Assembly (NCBI RefSeq): GCF_900141845.1
Contig: NZ_FQZB01000019.1
Location: forward strand, 1 to 64,000
DNA from: Clostridium cavendishii DSM 21758
Lineage (GTDB): Bacteria > Bacillota > Clostridia > Clostridiales > Clostridiaceae
DNA length: 64,000 nucleotides
Reading direction: 5' to 3'
A program made the position numbers and the translations under genes. The notes beneath the pieces were generated by a model. It saw only the letters and a program-made list of their open reading frames with translations. It was not told the DNA's origin and did no database searches. Each line of letters begins with the position of its first letter. Position 1 is the stretch's first letter. Below, piece after piece: positions 46,527 through 56,060 of the stretch.

Positions 46527-48356
46527 TTACATTTCAATTCTATTTTTTCCGCTACTTTTAGCTTTATATAATAACTTATCAACTTTTATAATAAATTCAT
46601 CTAGTTCCTCATTTGTATATTTAGAAAAACCTATACTAACTGTAATCTTCACTTCATTACCATCATCATTTTTAAGGCTTACCTCTTCAATAGTTCTTCT
46701 ACAATCTTCTATTAAATTAAAAGCTTCAATTTCAGATTTATTTCTAATTACTAATATAAATTCTTCTCCACCAAATCTAATTAAAAAGTCGTTTTCTCCT
46801 ATAATCCTTTTTATTTTATTACTTATAGTTTTAAGAATCTTATCACCAAATACATGTCCATAATTATCATTTATACTTTTAAAATTATCAACATCTATAA
46901 CTGCCATATAAAATTCCTCTTTTGAATATATTAAACTTTTTAATAATGAATAACCATACCCCTTAGCATGCGCTTTAGTTAGATAATCTACCTTTACCAT
47001 TTCCTCTAGTCTTTCTTCGCTTAACTTTCTCTTCCTCATTTCCGAAAATAACCTTTTTAAAACCAAACTTAAGGTTATCAAAAATACTATTAAAACTATT
47101 ATGAAAAGATTTTTAAATGTATCTTTAAGTTCTATCTCTTTCTTCTCTTTATTTATTTCATTTATTTTTTGTGAATTTGAACTATTATTTATATCCATTG
47201 CCATACTGATAAGATTTTTTATATTTTGATTAGTTTCTTTTTCACTCATACTGTTCATGTATTGTTTATAATAATTAATATTTGCTTCTCTATTATTTTT
47301 TTCATTTAACTTTATTATTTTCTGACATAAATCAGCTACATATACCCTCTCTTTATTATCTATATATAATTTAATTGCATTATTATAATATAATATAGAA
47401 TTATCAAAATCATTTATCTTATCATAGTATTCACCATAAAATTCATATATGCTAGCAAGATATTTTTTATTATTATTCTTTATAAAAAAACTTTCACCTG
47501 TCTTTAATTCTTCTAAAACATTATTAGTTTCATTAGAATTTAACTTAGCCTCAATTATATCTATTATGATCCAATTGACTATGTCCGTTCCATTCTCTTT
47601 ATCATATAAACTAGCATTTCTATATAGTTTATCTGCATATTCTTTTTGTTTTTGTATATTTTTTTTCATAGTATAATATTTAAGTTTTGCTGTAGATACC
47701 TTTAATCTAGTATATACATCTAATTTTTCTTCATCATATTTATTTAATTTATCTAAATATTCATCTGCTTTACTTATTACATTGTTATCTGAAAATATCT
47801 GCAAAAAATTATACGATATCATTATGTCTACGTCATCATCAGTATAATCTAATATAGCTTTTACATGTCCTGAATCATCGTTTAACAGCTCTATAGATTT
47901 ATACAAAATAGACAATGCTTCCTTATAATTTTTATAATCCAAAAAATCATTAACCATATTTTTATACATAGAAAACAAAAAAGGTTTCCCATATTCACTA
48001 CCTTTGTATTTTTCTTCTGCAAGCAAATAAAATTCTTTTTGTTTGTATAAATCATCTTTTACTACATAACAATAATAAAGCATTTCACAAATTAAACCTT
48101 TATCCAAATCATTATTACTTTTAGCTAATTGCTTATTTAAAATCTCAATTTCCTTATCAGTGTCCTTTATTATAAATTTTTTTTGACTTTTTTTATATTC
48201 TGACTGCTTTTTATAAATCTTTTTTTCATCTTCTATCTTATTATAATATGTTACTTTGCTTATATTTTTAAAGAAAAAACTTATTACTAGTAAAATAATC
48301 AAGACACCTGTAAAGGATATCAGAAACAAAAACTTTTTGCTACTTAGCTTTTTCAT
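46527..48356 (-). CDS. Membrane-bound diguanylate cyclase with TPR-like sensor region
   Basis: About 609 residues. TM1 is about 8-28, then a long helical extracytoplasmic region with TPR-like repeats (about 60-385), TM2 (about 405-425) and a C-terminal GGDEF domain. The catalytic motif is RFGGEEF and the metal site is AVIDVDNFKSINDNYGH, so it should make c-di-GMP. The inhibitory I-site RxxD is replaced by GEND, so product feedback is probably weak. I start at the second Met (48356), nine bases after GGAGGA; a first ATG at 48374 has no ribosome site. It lies 241 bp from the HD-GYP gene on the same strand. Confidence 0.9.
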   Translation of the reverse strand: MKKLSSKKFLFLISFTGVLIILLVISFFFKNISKVTYYNKIEDEKKIYKKQSEYKKSQKKFIIKDTDKEIEILNKQLAKSNNDLDKGLICEMLYYCYVVKDDLYKQKEFYLLAEEKYKGSEYGKPFLFSMYKNMVNDFLDYKNYKEALSILYKSIELLNDDSGHVKAILDYTDDDVDIMISYNFLQIFSDNNVISKADEYLDKLNKYDEEKLDVYTRLKVSTAKLKYYTMKKNIQKQKEYADKLYRNASLYDKENGTDIVNWIIIDIIEAKLNSNETNNVLEELKTGESFFIKNNNKKYLASIYEFYGEYYDKINDFDNSILYYNNAIKLYIDNKERVYVADLCQKIIKLNEKNNREANINYYKQYMNSMSEKETNQNIKNLISMAMDINNSSNSQKINEINKEKKEIELKDTFKNLFIIVLIVFLITLSLVLKRLFSEMRKRKLSEERLEEMVKVDYLTKAHAKGYGYSLLKSLIYSKEEFYMAVIDVDNFKSINDNYGHVFGDKILKTISNKIKRIIGENDFLIRFGGEEFILVIRNKSEIEAFNLIEDCRRTIEEVSLKNDDGNEVKITVSIGFSKYTNEELDEFIIKVDKLLYKAKSSGKNRIEM

Positions 48357-48554
48357 GTGTAACTTGTCCTCCATATTAATAAAAATAAATATTATTTCAC
48401 ATCCTTTTTATTATACTATTAATTTTAATGTAAATAAATATTCAACTCGAATTGTTTTCTATCCATTTGTTTCCTAGTAAATAAAAGTATTATTATGTCG
48501 AAAAATAAGTTTGAAATACTACCCTCTTAATTCATAAATTTAAATATAAAAAAT

Positions 48555-48583
48555 AAGATTGTTATAAAAATTATAACAATCTT
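48555..48583 (-). terminator. Terminator of the PAS-GGDEF-HD-GYP gene
   Basis: AAGATTGTTATAA (48555-48567) and TTATAACAATCTT (48571-48583) form a 13-bp stem with a three-base loop, followed on the minus strand by ATTTTTTATATTT. Confidence 0.85.
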
Positions 48584-48596
48584 TGCTTAAAGTACT

Positions 48597-50348
48597 TTAT
48601 ATTATATTTTTAATAAACACTTCTACTATCTCAGGATCAAATTGAGTTCCTGAACATCTCCTTAATTCCTTCATAGAATCTTCCTTGGAAATAGCCTTTT
48701 TATAAACTCTATCATTTGTCATAGCATCATAAGAATCTATTATTGAAATAATTCTAGAATTTATAGGTATTTGATTACCAGAAAGACCAAGAGGATATCC
48801 CTTTCCATCCCACCTTTCATGATGTGTTAGTATTTGATTTGCTATATAAGCTAAATCTTGAGATGCTTGAGCTATTCTAAAACCTATTTCAGTATGAGTT
48901 TTCATAATTTCCATCTCTTCATATGTTAATTTACCTGGTTTATTAAGTATAGTTTCTGGAATTCCTATTTTACCTATATCATGAAGAGATGCAAGTAAAG
49001 CTAGCTCATCTAACTGAGCAGTTGTAAAATTGTAATATTCACCCATGGTTATAGCATTTTCTACAAGTCTCATAGTATGCTTTTCAGTTTCTTCACTTTT
49101 TTCAGCTAAAGTCATTTGAAGTGAATCTATAAGTGATCCCCTAACACTTTTACTATGAACTAACTTTTGTCTATATACCTTATCTTCCGCTTCTTTAAGC
49201 ATATCATTAATTGATTTATCTAAATTATATCTAGATGAAGTTCCAAGTGAAATACTTAGCGGTATTGGTTTATAGTTATAATTTTTACATGCTTTAAATA
49301 TTTTCTTACAAATATTATTAGCTTCTGCTTCATCTATATTAGGAAGTAAAATAGCAACTTCATCTCCACCCCATCTAAATATACTAGTATTACCATTAAA
49401 TATTGCCTTAATAGTAGAAGCTATTGTTTTAAGATATTCATCTCCTTCTAAATGCCCTAAAGTATCATTAACTATTTTAAGACCGTTAACATCTCCCATA
49501 ATTATACTAAGTGGCAAATACTGCTCTTGATTTAACCTTACTGCTTCTTTTTCAAAATAAGCTCGATTATAAAGCCCTGTAAGAGTATCAATGCAGCTGA
49601 GTTTTATAAGCTCTTCTTCCATCTTCATTTTATTTGTAACATCTCTAGATACTCCTACTATTCCCCATGCCTCGCCTTCTTCATTAACAATTGGCACCTT
49701 TATACTTTCCATATATCTAATATCACCAGAAGAAGTTAAAAATTTAGCTTTAGTAAAAACTTCTACCTTATTTTTTATAATATCCTTATCCTTTTCCATA
49801 AAGGCTAACGCCTGCTCTTTATTTTCATGTAATTCCACATCGTTTTTCCCTATAATATCTGTAATTCCCCTATCTAAAAAAGTCTTTTTAAAACTTAAAT
49901 TTCCACCTAAATATCTACTCTCTGTATCTTTGTAGAAAATAACATCTGGTATAGTATTAATAATAGTGTCTAAAATGCCTTTTTGCTTGATTATTTCATC
50001 TTGATATTTTTTTTCTATAGTTATATCTCTTAACGTTCCTAAAATAAACTTTACTTCACCATTCTCATCTATTATGGGGATTCTTTCAATTTCTAAGACC
50101 GCATTCTTAAATTTTCTTATTTTTTTCAGAGGTTTTTTATTTTTTATTACTTCTAAATCCTCCAAATAATGTACATTGGCTATATCGCTTGGAAAAATAT
50201 TATGGACTGTTTTATCTATAAGATTATTTTTTCTAACCTTAAAAAAACTTAATAAACTTTTATTAGCAATTAAAAATCTGCCCTCCACATCTTTTAACCA
50301 TACTGAAAATGATAAATTATCTAATATTATTTGTATCAGTTTTTCCAC
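48597..50348 (-). CDS. PAS-PAS-GGDEF-HD-GYP c-di-GMP signalling protein
   Basis: 583 residues, cytosolic. PAS1 about 1-115, PAS2 about 120-240 (PAC segment WGIVGVSRDVT), GGDEF about 245-400 and HD-GYP about 400-583. The cyclase motif is RWGGDEV, with Val replacing the last Phe. The phosphodiesterase motif is complete: HDIGKIGIP, HTEIG, HHERWDGKGYP and DSYDAMTNDRVY. Both catalytic domains look intact enough to act, so the protein may make, bind or degrade c-di-GMP depending on its PAS input (perhaps redox or flavin; not shown). Neighbour of a separate diguanylate cyclase. Confidence 0.92.
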   Translation of the reverse strand: MEKLIQIILDNLSFSVWLKDVEGRFLIANKSLLSFFKVRKNNLIDKTVHNIFPSDIANVHYLEDLEVIKNKKPLKKIRKFKNAVLEIERIPIIDENGEVKFILGTLRDITIEKKYQDEIIKQKGILDTIINTIPDVIFYKDTESRYLGGNLSFKKTFLDRGITDIIGKNDVELHENKEQALAFMEKDKDIIKNKVEVFTKAKFLTSSGDIRYMESIKVPIVNEEGEAWGIVGVSRDVTNKMKMEEELIKLSCIDTLTGLYNRAYFEKEAVRLNQEQYLPLSIIMGDVNGLKIVNDTLGHLEGDEYLKTIASTIKAIFNGNTSIFRWGGDEVAILLPNIDEAEANNICKKIFKACKNYNYKPIPLSISLGTSSRYNLDKSINDMLKEAEDKVYRQKLVHSKSVRGSLIDSLQMTLAEKSEETEKHTMRLVENAITMGEYYNFTTAQLDELALLASLHDIGKIGIPETILNKPGKLTYEEMEIMKTHTEIGFRIAQASQDLAYIANQILTHHERWDGKGYPLGLSGNQIPINSRIISIIDSYDAMTNDRVYKKAISKEDSMKELRRCSGTQFDPEIVEVFIKNII

Positions 50349-50439
50349 TTACAAATCCTCCCTTTAGCCTCGTACTATAATTACATTACAAATAACTATT
50401 ATCCTTCTTGTATTTTACAGTTTTATACAAAATGTAAAA

Positions 50440-51693
50440 TCATATTTTTATTAATACTATTTTAAAAGTTGTTCCCTTACCAACCTCACTAATAACCTCT
50501 ATAAACCCATTATGTGCCTCTATAATAGATTTGCTTAAAGATAAGCCTATCCCTACTGAATCTCCCCCACTAGCTTTATAAAATCGTTTAAATATATTAG
50601 GTAAATCTTTCTCACTTATTCCTTCTCCATTATCACTTATAATTATTTTAAAACTAACAGGTGTTTCCTCAGTACTGATACTTATCTCACCATCTTTAGA
50701 ATGTTCTATACCATTTTTAATTATGTTTATTATTGCCTCACTTAACCATTCATTATCATACCTATATTTAAGTTCACTATCTGAACATTCAAGTTTTAAT
50801 TTAACATTACTTTTTTTAGCCATATTAGATAAAATATCTATACTCTCACCTATGGTTTCCTTCACATTATTTTCTTTAATATTAAACTTTATGGCTCCTG
50901 CATCTAGTTTAGCTAACTTTAAAAGGCTCTTTATTAACCATTCCATTCTATTCAATTGCAATCTACTATTTTCTACAAATTTTATTCTATTTTCATTCGT
51001 TAAATTTTGTTTGTTTAAAATATCGTTAAATATTATTAGTGATGCTAATGGAGTTTTTAATTGATGTGATATATCAGAAAGTAAATTAACTAAGAATTCT
51101 TTTTCTTTGTTTAAATCCCTTATTTGATTTTGTATTATAGTCCTCATTTCTTTAAAGCGATGAGCTAATTTTGCAAAGTCACCTTCAGAATTTTCATATA
51201 TTGCTATATTGTAATCCCCTTCAAGCATAGACTCCGATGCCTTAGCAAGGCTTCTTATCCTTATAAATATCCCCTCCAATTCTATATATTTAACAATTAA
51301 TAAGATAGTAGTAAATATAAATACTATTACAGCAAAATCTCTGATTATTCCATAAAACACAGAACTTAAACCATGTATATGTTTAACCTCTAAACTTTCA
51401 GAATATCCATATTCTTTTAAAACTGCTCTACCTATATTTAAAGCCTCATTGTTTGGATCTTTAAAACTAAGCTTTACAAGCTCTGATTTCAATTCAGGTT
51501 TATCAATAATTATACTACCTATTAATCCCGCCTTATTTTCAATATAATTTTTCTCTAAAGATTTAAAGTTATATATAAGTGATAAATTCAATGCTAAAAA
51601 AAATATTATCTGTATAAAAATTAATTTTAAAAAACTTTTTTTTACTTCTGGATTATTAAAGGTCCTCAAATACATTTCTCTTGCTTTAACCAT
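50440..51693 (-). CDS. Two-component sensor histidine kinase
   Basis: 417 residues. TM1 is about 20-42, a short external loop of about 75 residues follows, TM2 is about 115-138, then HAMP (about 139-190), HisKA with His210 (LLSDISHQLKTPL) and HATPase (NIIKNGIEHS, DNGEGIS, GIGLSLSKSII). The SHQLKTPL variant and KASGGDSVGIGLS loop are frequent in kinases linked to envelope or antimicrobial stress. It begins 24 bp after the regulator at 51718 and is its partner. No ABC transporter is beside it, so the regulon is distant. Confidence 0.92.
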   Translation of the reverse strand: MVKAREMYLRTFNNPEVKKSFLKLIFIQIIFFLALNLSLIYNFKSLEKNYIENKAGLIGSIIIDKPELKSELVKLSFKDPNNEALNIGRAVLKEYGYSESLEVKHIHGLSSVFYGIIRDFAVIVFIFTTILLIVKYIELEGIFIRIRSLAKASESMLEGDYNIAIYENSEGDFAKLAHRFKEMRTIIQNQIRDLNKEKEFLVNLLSDISHQLKTPLASLIIFNDILNKQNLTNENRIKFVENSRLQLNRMEWLIKSLLKLAKLDAGAIKFNIKENNVKETIGESIDILSNMAKKSNVKLKLECSDSELKYRYDNEWLSEAIINIIKNGIEHSKDGEISISTEETPVSFKIIISDNGEGISEKDLPNIFKRFYKASGGDSVGIGLSLSKSIIEAHNGFIEVISEVGKGTTFKIVLIKI

Positions 51694-51717
51694 AATACAT
51701 ACCTCTCTTTAATACTG

Positions 51718-52413
51718 TTATAGTTTTTGTACTGGTATAGCCCAACTATAGCCAAGCCCTCTTTTAGTTGTTATATATTTAGGATTTGATGTATCTTCCT
51801 CTAATTTTTCCCTAAGTCTCTTAACATAAACTGATAATGTATTCTCGTCTACGTAAGCTCCTTCCCCTTCAAAAATCTCATTTAACAAACGTTCCTTAGA
51901 TAATACTTCAGTTGCATTATTCATAAAAATTAATAAAAGTTTATACTCTTGAGCTGTTAAACTTATCCTTTTATTATTTATGTTAATCTCCGCAGTAGCT
52001 GTGTTTATTTCAACATCTCCACTCTTTACTAAATTACTATCAGAAACACTTTTCTTCGACCTCCTAAGTACTGCTCTTATTCTAGATAAAAGTTCTTTTA
52101 CCCTAAAAGGCTTAGTTATATAATCATCTCCACCCATATCAAGTCCAAGTACTATATTAACCTCTTCATCCAAAGCAGTTAAAAATATTACCGGAACCTC
52201 ACTCTTACCTTTTATATATTTACAAACATCATAACCATTTCCATCAGGCAAATTTATATCTAAAAGAACTAAATCAAAATTTTGCCCATCAAAGCACCTC
52301 TTAGCACCTTCACAGGTTCCCTCTCTAAAAACCTCATATCCTTCATCAACTAATGAATATTCTATACCTAATGCTAATGCTTCATCATCTTCTATTAATA
52401 AAATCTTGCTCAT
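51718..52413 (-). CDS. OmpR/PhoB-family response regulator
   Basis: 231 residues: receiver domain about 1-120 (acidic pair Asp9/Asp10, phosphoacceptor Asp52 in LLDINLPDG, Lys in ITKPFRVKEL) and a C-terminal winged helix about 130-228 (LTAQEYKLLLIFMNNATEVLSKERLLNEIF, then VDENTLSVYVKRLREKLEED and TKRGLGYSW). First gene of a regulator-kinase pair. The spacer 52414-52647 to the divergent VOC gene is AT-rich; no convincing operator was found. Confidence 0.95.
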   Translation of the reverse strand: MSKILLIEDDEALALGIEYSLVDEGYEVFREGTCEGAKRCFDGQNFDLVLLDINLPDGNGYDVCKYIKGKSEVPVIFLTALDEEVNIVLGLDMGGDDYITKPFRVKELLSRIRAVLRRSKKSVSDSNLVKSGDVEINTATAEININNKRISLTAQEYKLLLIFMNNATEVLSKERLLNEIFEGEGAYVDENTLSVYVKRLREKLEEDTSNPKYITTKRGLGYSWAIPVQKL

Positions 52414-52647
52414 AGTCCCTCCAATTTAAAAGATTTCTATTCTATTATATCAAAATTTAAAGAGAATAAATATTATTTATTATGTAAATTATATAGAAAT
52501 GTGGAGTTATATAAATTTAATATTAACTTATTTTATGTTTAATATAAATATAAATGTAAATTTAAAATTGTAACATATATAATGTAAAATACCTGAGATT
52601 TATATTAAACTAATAAAAATATTAATATATTTAAAGGAGATTTTTTT

Positions 52648-53064
52648 ATGAAACATATAATACCAAACATAGCGGTTAGAGATTGTAGCGCCGCCCTTGA
52701 TTATTATAAGAATATTTTTTGTGCTGAAATAAAAAACATTCAATTTGGTGATAATAATCCTAATTTTAAGGGCCTTGAAGGTAAGATTGTTCATTCTGAA
52801 CTTCATATAAATAATCATTGCATAATGTACTTTATAGATATGCTTACCGAAAATACAACAGGACCTAATCCTTCTGTGATTCTTGAACTTGAAAGTGAAG
52901 ATGAACTTAATAGAATTTATAATGAACTAAGAGAAGATGCTACTATATTTTTTGAGCTTCAAAAAAACTTTTTAGGTGATTTTCATGCAGTACTTCGCGA
53001 TAAATTTGGCGCACTTTGGGCTTTAAATTATTCTGAACACTGTTGTAAAAATAACCATTCATAA
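52648..53064 (+). CDS. VOC-superfamily (PhnB-like) protein
   Basis: 138 residues with two beta-alpha-beta-beta-beta modules: IPNIAVRDCSAALDYYKNIFCAEI and the C-terminal KFGALWALNYSEH. The pattern fits the PhnB/glyoxalase-like group of the VOC family, of which most members are of unknown substrate. Metal ligands of true glyoxalase are not all visible (His in VHSEL may be one). AAAGGAG precedes ATG. Monocistronic. Confidence 0.85.
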   Translation: MKHIIPNIAVRDCSAALDYYKNIFCAEIKNIQFGDNNPNFKGLEGKIVHSELHINNHCIMYFIDMLTENTTGPNPSVILELESEDELNRIYNELREDATIFFELQKNFLGDFHAVLRDKFGALWALNYSEHCCKNNHS

Positions 53065-53071
53065 ATATATA

Positions 53072-53106
53072 AAAAGAGATTATCGAAAAATTCGATAATC
53101 TCTTTT
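53072..53106. terminator. Bidirectional terminator
   Basis: AAAAGAGATTATCGAA (53072-53087) and TTCGATAATCTCTTTT (53091-53106) pair perfectly with a three-base loop, between the convergent VOC and VTT genes. Confidence 0.9.
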
Positions 53107-53115
53107 ATATATAAA

Positions 53116-53880
53116 TTATTTAACACTTTCAAGTTTTTTATAAATAAACTCCTTAAGAAAATAAGATCCTAATACTATAACTACTATTATAGTTGTTAAT
53201 ATTATAAGCATTTCTCTATTTCCTTCTGCTATATTTGCTCCGTAGTAACATGATAATATAACAGCTGGAAGTCTACCTATTGTTGAATATATTAAGAACT
53301 CTTTAATTTCTATTTTAGATAAACCACATACAAGTATAGATCCATCCTTTGGTATACCTGGTATTATATAAAGAAGAAATACTATAAGATTTATGTTATC
53401 TGATTGTAGTAATTTATTAAAATAATCTACAGCCTTTTTAGGTAAAAATCTATTAACTAATCCATGCCCATATTTTTTAGTAGCTATAAACAGCATAGCT
53501 CCACCTATGTCCATACCAACTATACAAAGTATACTTCCAAGAAAAGTTCCATAAGCATATCCTGCTGTAGTTTGAAAAACCTCTCCTGGTACAAAAAATA
53601 TTATAACCTGACAAATTTGAAAAACTAAAACCATAACCATGCCCCAAATCCCCTTACTTAAAAGGAATTCTTTGAGCTCATTTTTATTCTCCATAAGCAT
53701 TTTCAAATGTTCTATATTTTGTCTAACTAAGTAAGTTATTATTACAGTGGCAATTATACTAAATACTGTAATTATTTTCATTTTATTTTTATTTATAAAG
53801 ATAAACGCTTCATTAACTTTTATATTTTCAAAAAATTTATTTATACTTGTCGATATACTATAATTTTTATTTTGCCCCAT
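53116..53880 (-). CDS. TVP38/TMEM64 (VTT-domain) membrane protein
   Basis: 254 residues with about six spans. Signature strings of the VTT fold are VFFVPGEVFQTTAGYAYGTFLGSI-like, GMDIGGAMLFIATKKYG, and the Pro-rich re-entrant loop YIIPGIPKDGSILVCGLSK. Members include DedA-like proteins, some of which move polyprenyl phosphate or lipids. The specific substrate is unknown. Monocistronic. Confidence 0.9.
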   Translation of the reverse strand: MGQNKNYSISTSINKFFENIKVNEAFIFINKNKMKIITVFSIIATVIITYLVRQNIEHLKMLMENKNELKEFLLSKGIWGMVMVLVFQICQVIIFFVPGEVFQTTAGYAYGTFLGSILCIVGMDIGGAMLFIATKKYGHGLVNRFLPKKAVDYFNKLLQSDNINLIVFLLYIIPGIPKDGSILVCGLSKIEIKEFLIYSTIGRLPAVILSCYYGANIAEGNREMLIILTTIIVVIVLGSYFLKEFIYKKLESVK

Positions 53881-54048
53881 TACATCACCCTTCTACTAAT
53901 CTTTGCCACAATTCTAATTGTATCAAAAACTTCTTAAATTTATCCTAGTAGAATTCTTAAATTTTCCTTAATTAATTTGACATATTTTCTTAATTATTTA
54001 GTCATTAATTCATTATATAAAATATGAATCATTTATTCAATAAAAATT

Positions 54049-54810
54049 TTAAAAAACTATTTGACTTTTATTATTTAATTTAATAATTTCTCCATCCACA
54101 TCATATACAGCCTTTAAATTTCCAGAAGTTATAACATCAATTGCCTCTCCAAAATCATAAATACAACCATTTTTCATAAGTATTACATTATCAGCATAAT
54201 CTAATGTAAAATTTAAATCATGAAGAACACTTATTATAGTTTTTCCATTCTTCTTTAATTCTTGAAGTTCTTTCAATACAATAATTTGATATTTTATGTC
54301 CAAATGTGAAATAGGTTCATCAAGTATTATACAACTTGCATCTTGTGCAATAGCCCTAGCTAATATAACCCTTTGCCTCTCCCCTCCACTAATTTCTGTT
54401 ACTAATTTATCCTTAAGATTATAAACCTCTAATTTTTTCATAGCTTCATAGGCGGAAGCTATCTGCTCTTTACTTTCATTTTGAAAAACTCTAAGCCTAT
54501 GACTATTTCCCATCATAACCACATCTAAGCAAGTAAATTCAAGTTCAATATATGTATTTTGAGGTACATAACTTATTTTACTAGCCATATACTTTGCATC
54601 TAATGCACTTATATTTTTACCTTCAAGTAATATCTCACCCAATGTAGGCTCTAGTGCTTTTATAATATTTTTTAAAAGTGTACTCTTTCCACTACCATTA
54701 GGTCCAACTATAGCATAAAACTTTCCTTTATTAAAATTTATATTTATGTTTTGTAAAATTTTATTATGTTTGTGTCCATAATTGAGATTCCTAATATCTA
54801 TAAATCCCAT
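54049..54810 (-). CDS. ABC importer ATPase, BtuD/FepC type
   Basis: 253 residues: Walker A GPNGSGKST, signature ISGGERQRV, Walker B CIILDEPISHLD, and the H-loop SVLHDLNF. It energises a class II importer with the permease at 54863 and the binding protein at 56061. At the end of a cobalamin block, corrinoid is the likely cargo; heme or iron-siderophore uptake uses the same family and cannot be excluded by sequence. Spacing to the permease is 52 bp. Confidence 0.9.
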   Translation of the reverse strand: MGFIDIRNLNYGHKHNKILQNININFNKGKFYAIVGPNGSGKSTLLKNIIKALEPTLGEILLEGKNISALDAKYMASKISYVPQNTYIELEFTCLDVVMMGNSHRLRVFQNESKEQIASAYEAMKKLEVYNLKDKLVTEISGGERQRVILARAIAQDASCIILDEPISHLDIKYQIIVLKELQELKKNGKTIISVLHDLNFTLDYADNVILMKNGCIYDFGEAIDVITSGNLKAVYDVDGEIIKLNNKSQIVF

Positions 54811-54862
54811 AGTTCCTCCCTAATATTTACTTATACTATATTTATTAATAACCACTAATATG

Positions 54863-55861
54863 TTAAGATTTTTTCTTTTTCCACAATAAATATATAAAAT
54901 AAGGCGCTCCAAAAAGACTTGTTACAGCTCCAACTGGAAGTTCTGTAGGTGGCATAATACCTCTCGCTATAGTATCACAAATTATTAGAAATAATGCGCC
55001 AATTACAGCTGAAAATGGTATTACTTCCCTATGATTAGCACCTACAATAATTCTTGCTATATGCGGAACTATAAGTCCAACAAAACCTATTATCCCACTT
55101 ACTGAGACTATTACAGCTATCATTATAGAACTTAATATTATAAGTCTTTTCTTTATTTTCTCTGCATCTACACCTAATGTATAGCTTGCTTCATCTCCCA
55201 TTGATATTATATTTAATGCCCTATAATTATAATAATATATACCTACTATAACTATAATAATTGGTGCTACTATCATTATTTCTTTATATGATGCCGTATT
55301 AAAACTACCCATAGTCCAATAAATTATCCTTTCCATAGCCTCTCTTTTAAGTATCATTGAAATTGATATTAATGAAGACATAAGAAAATTTAGTGCTATA
55401 CCTGCTAATAACAATGTAGTTGTAGGAATCTTATTACCAACTCTTGCAATATTATAAACAATAAAAATAGTTAAGATTGCACCTACAAAAGCAAATCCAC
55501 TAGTAAATATATCACCTCTTGCATCAAACCTAAATATTATTGAAATAGTTGCTCCAAGTGCTGCTCCAGATGATATTCCAAGAACATATGGGTCTGCCAT
55601 AGGATTCTTAAAAATCCCTTGAAATGTTGCTCCAGTAACCGAAAGCCCTAGTCCCACAAATCCAGCTAAAATTATCCTTGGAAGCCTTATATCAAATATT
55701 ATTTTTTCATATACAGAATCATAATTCAATGAAAATATTTTTGCTCCTATTAATTTAAAAACATCTATTGATGATATATTTGCTGCACCAACAGTTATTG
55801 AAAATACTGAAACTACTAATATACTTATTAGTAATAAAATAAAAAACTTTTTTTTCTTCAT
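54863..55861 (-). CDS. ABC importer permease, BtuC/FecCD family
   Basis: 332 residues with about ten spans. FecCD signatures are GAxFQGIFKNPMADPYVLGISSGAALGA, GFVGLIVPHIARIIVGANHR and DTIARGIMPPTELPVGAVTSLFGAPYF. It forms the corrinoid channel with the ATPase next to it. AAATTAGGAGAAATAT is its leader. A hairpin (55945-55986) lies between it and the binding-protein gene. Confidence 0.92.
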   Translation of the reverse strand: MKKKKFFILLLISILVVSVFSITVGAANISSIDVFKLIGAKIFSLNYDSVYEKIIFDIRLPRIILAGFVGLGLSVTGATFQGIFKNPMADPYVLGISSGAALGATISIIFRFDARGDIFTSGFAFVGAILTIFIVYNIARVGNKIPTTTLLLAGIALNFLMSSLISISMILKREAMERIIYWTMGSFNTASYKEIMIVAPIIIVIVGIYYYNYRALNIISMGDEASYTLGVDAEKIKKRLIILSSIMIAVIVSVSGIIGFVGLIVPHIARIIVGANHREVIPFSAVIGALFLIICDTIARGIMPPTELPVGAVTSLFGAPYFIYLLWKKKKS

Positions 55862-55944
55862 ATATTTCTCCTAATTAATAATCATTAACAAAGCAGCACT
55901 CCCTTGTTAATAATTACTAAACACTCCTTATGTTTAAACATATT

Positions 55945-55986
55945 ATAAGAGATAATAGGCTACTTTACCAGTCTATTATCTCTTAT
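55945..55986 (-). terminator. Hairpin between btuF-like and btuC-like genes
   Basis: ATAAGAGATAATAG (55945-55958) and CTATTATCTCTTAT (55973-55986) make a 14-bp perfect stem. It stands about 75 bases after the binding-protein stop, followed on the minus strand by AATATG rather than a strong U-run, so it may be a partial terminator or mRNA-stability element that favours high binding-protein output. Confidence 0.55.
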
Positions 55987-56060
55987 TTATATCCTTTGAC
56001 TCTAAAAAATAGTAGATTGAGTATACATATAAACTTTTCAAACTATTTTTTTACTAAATC

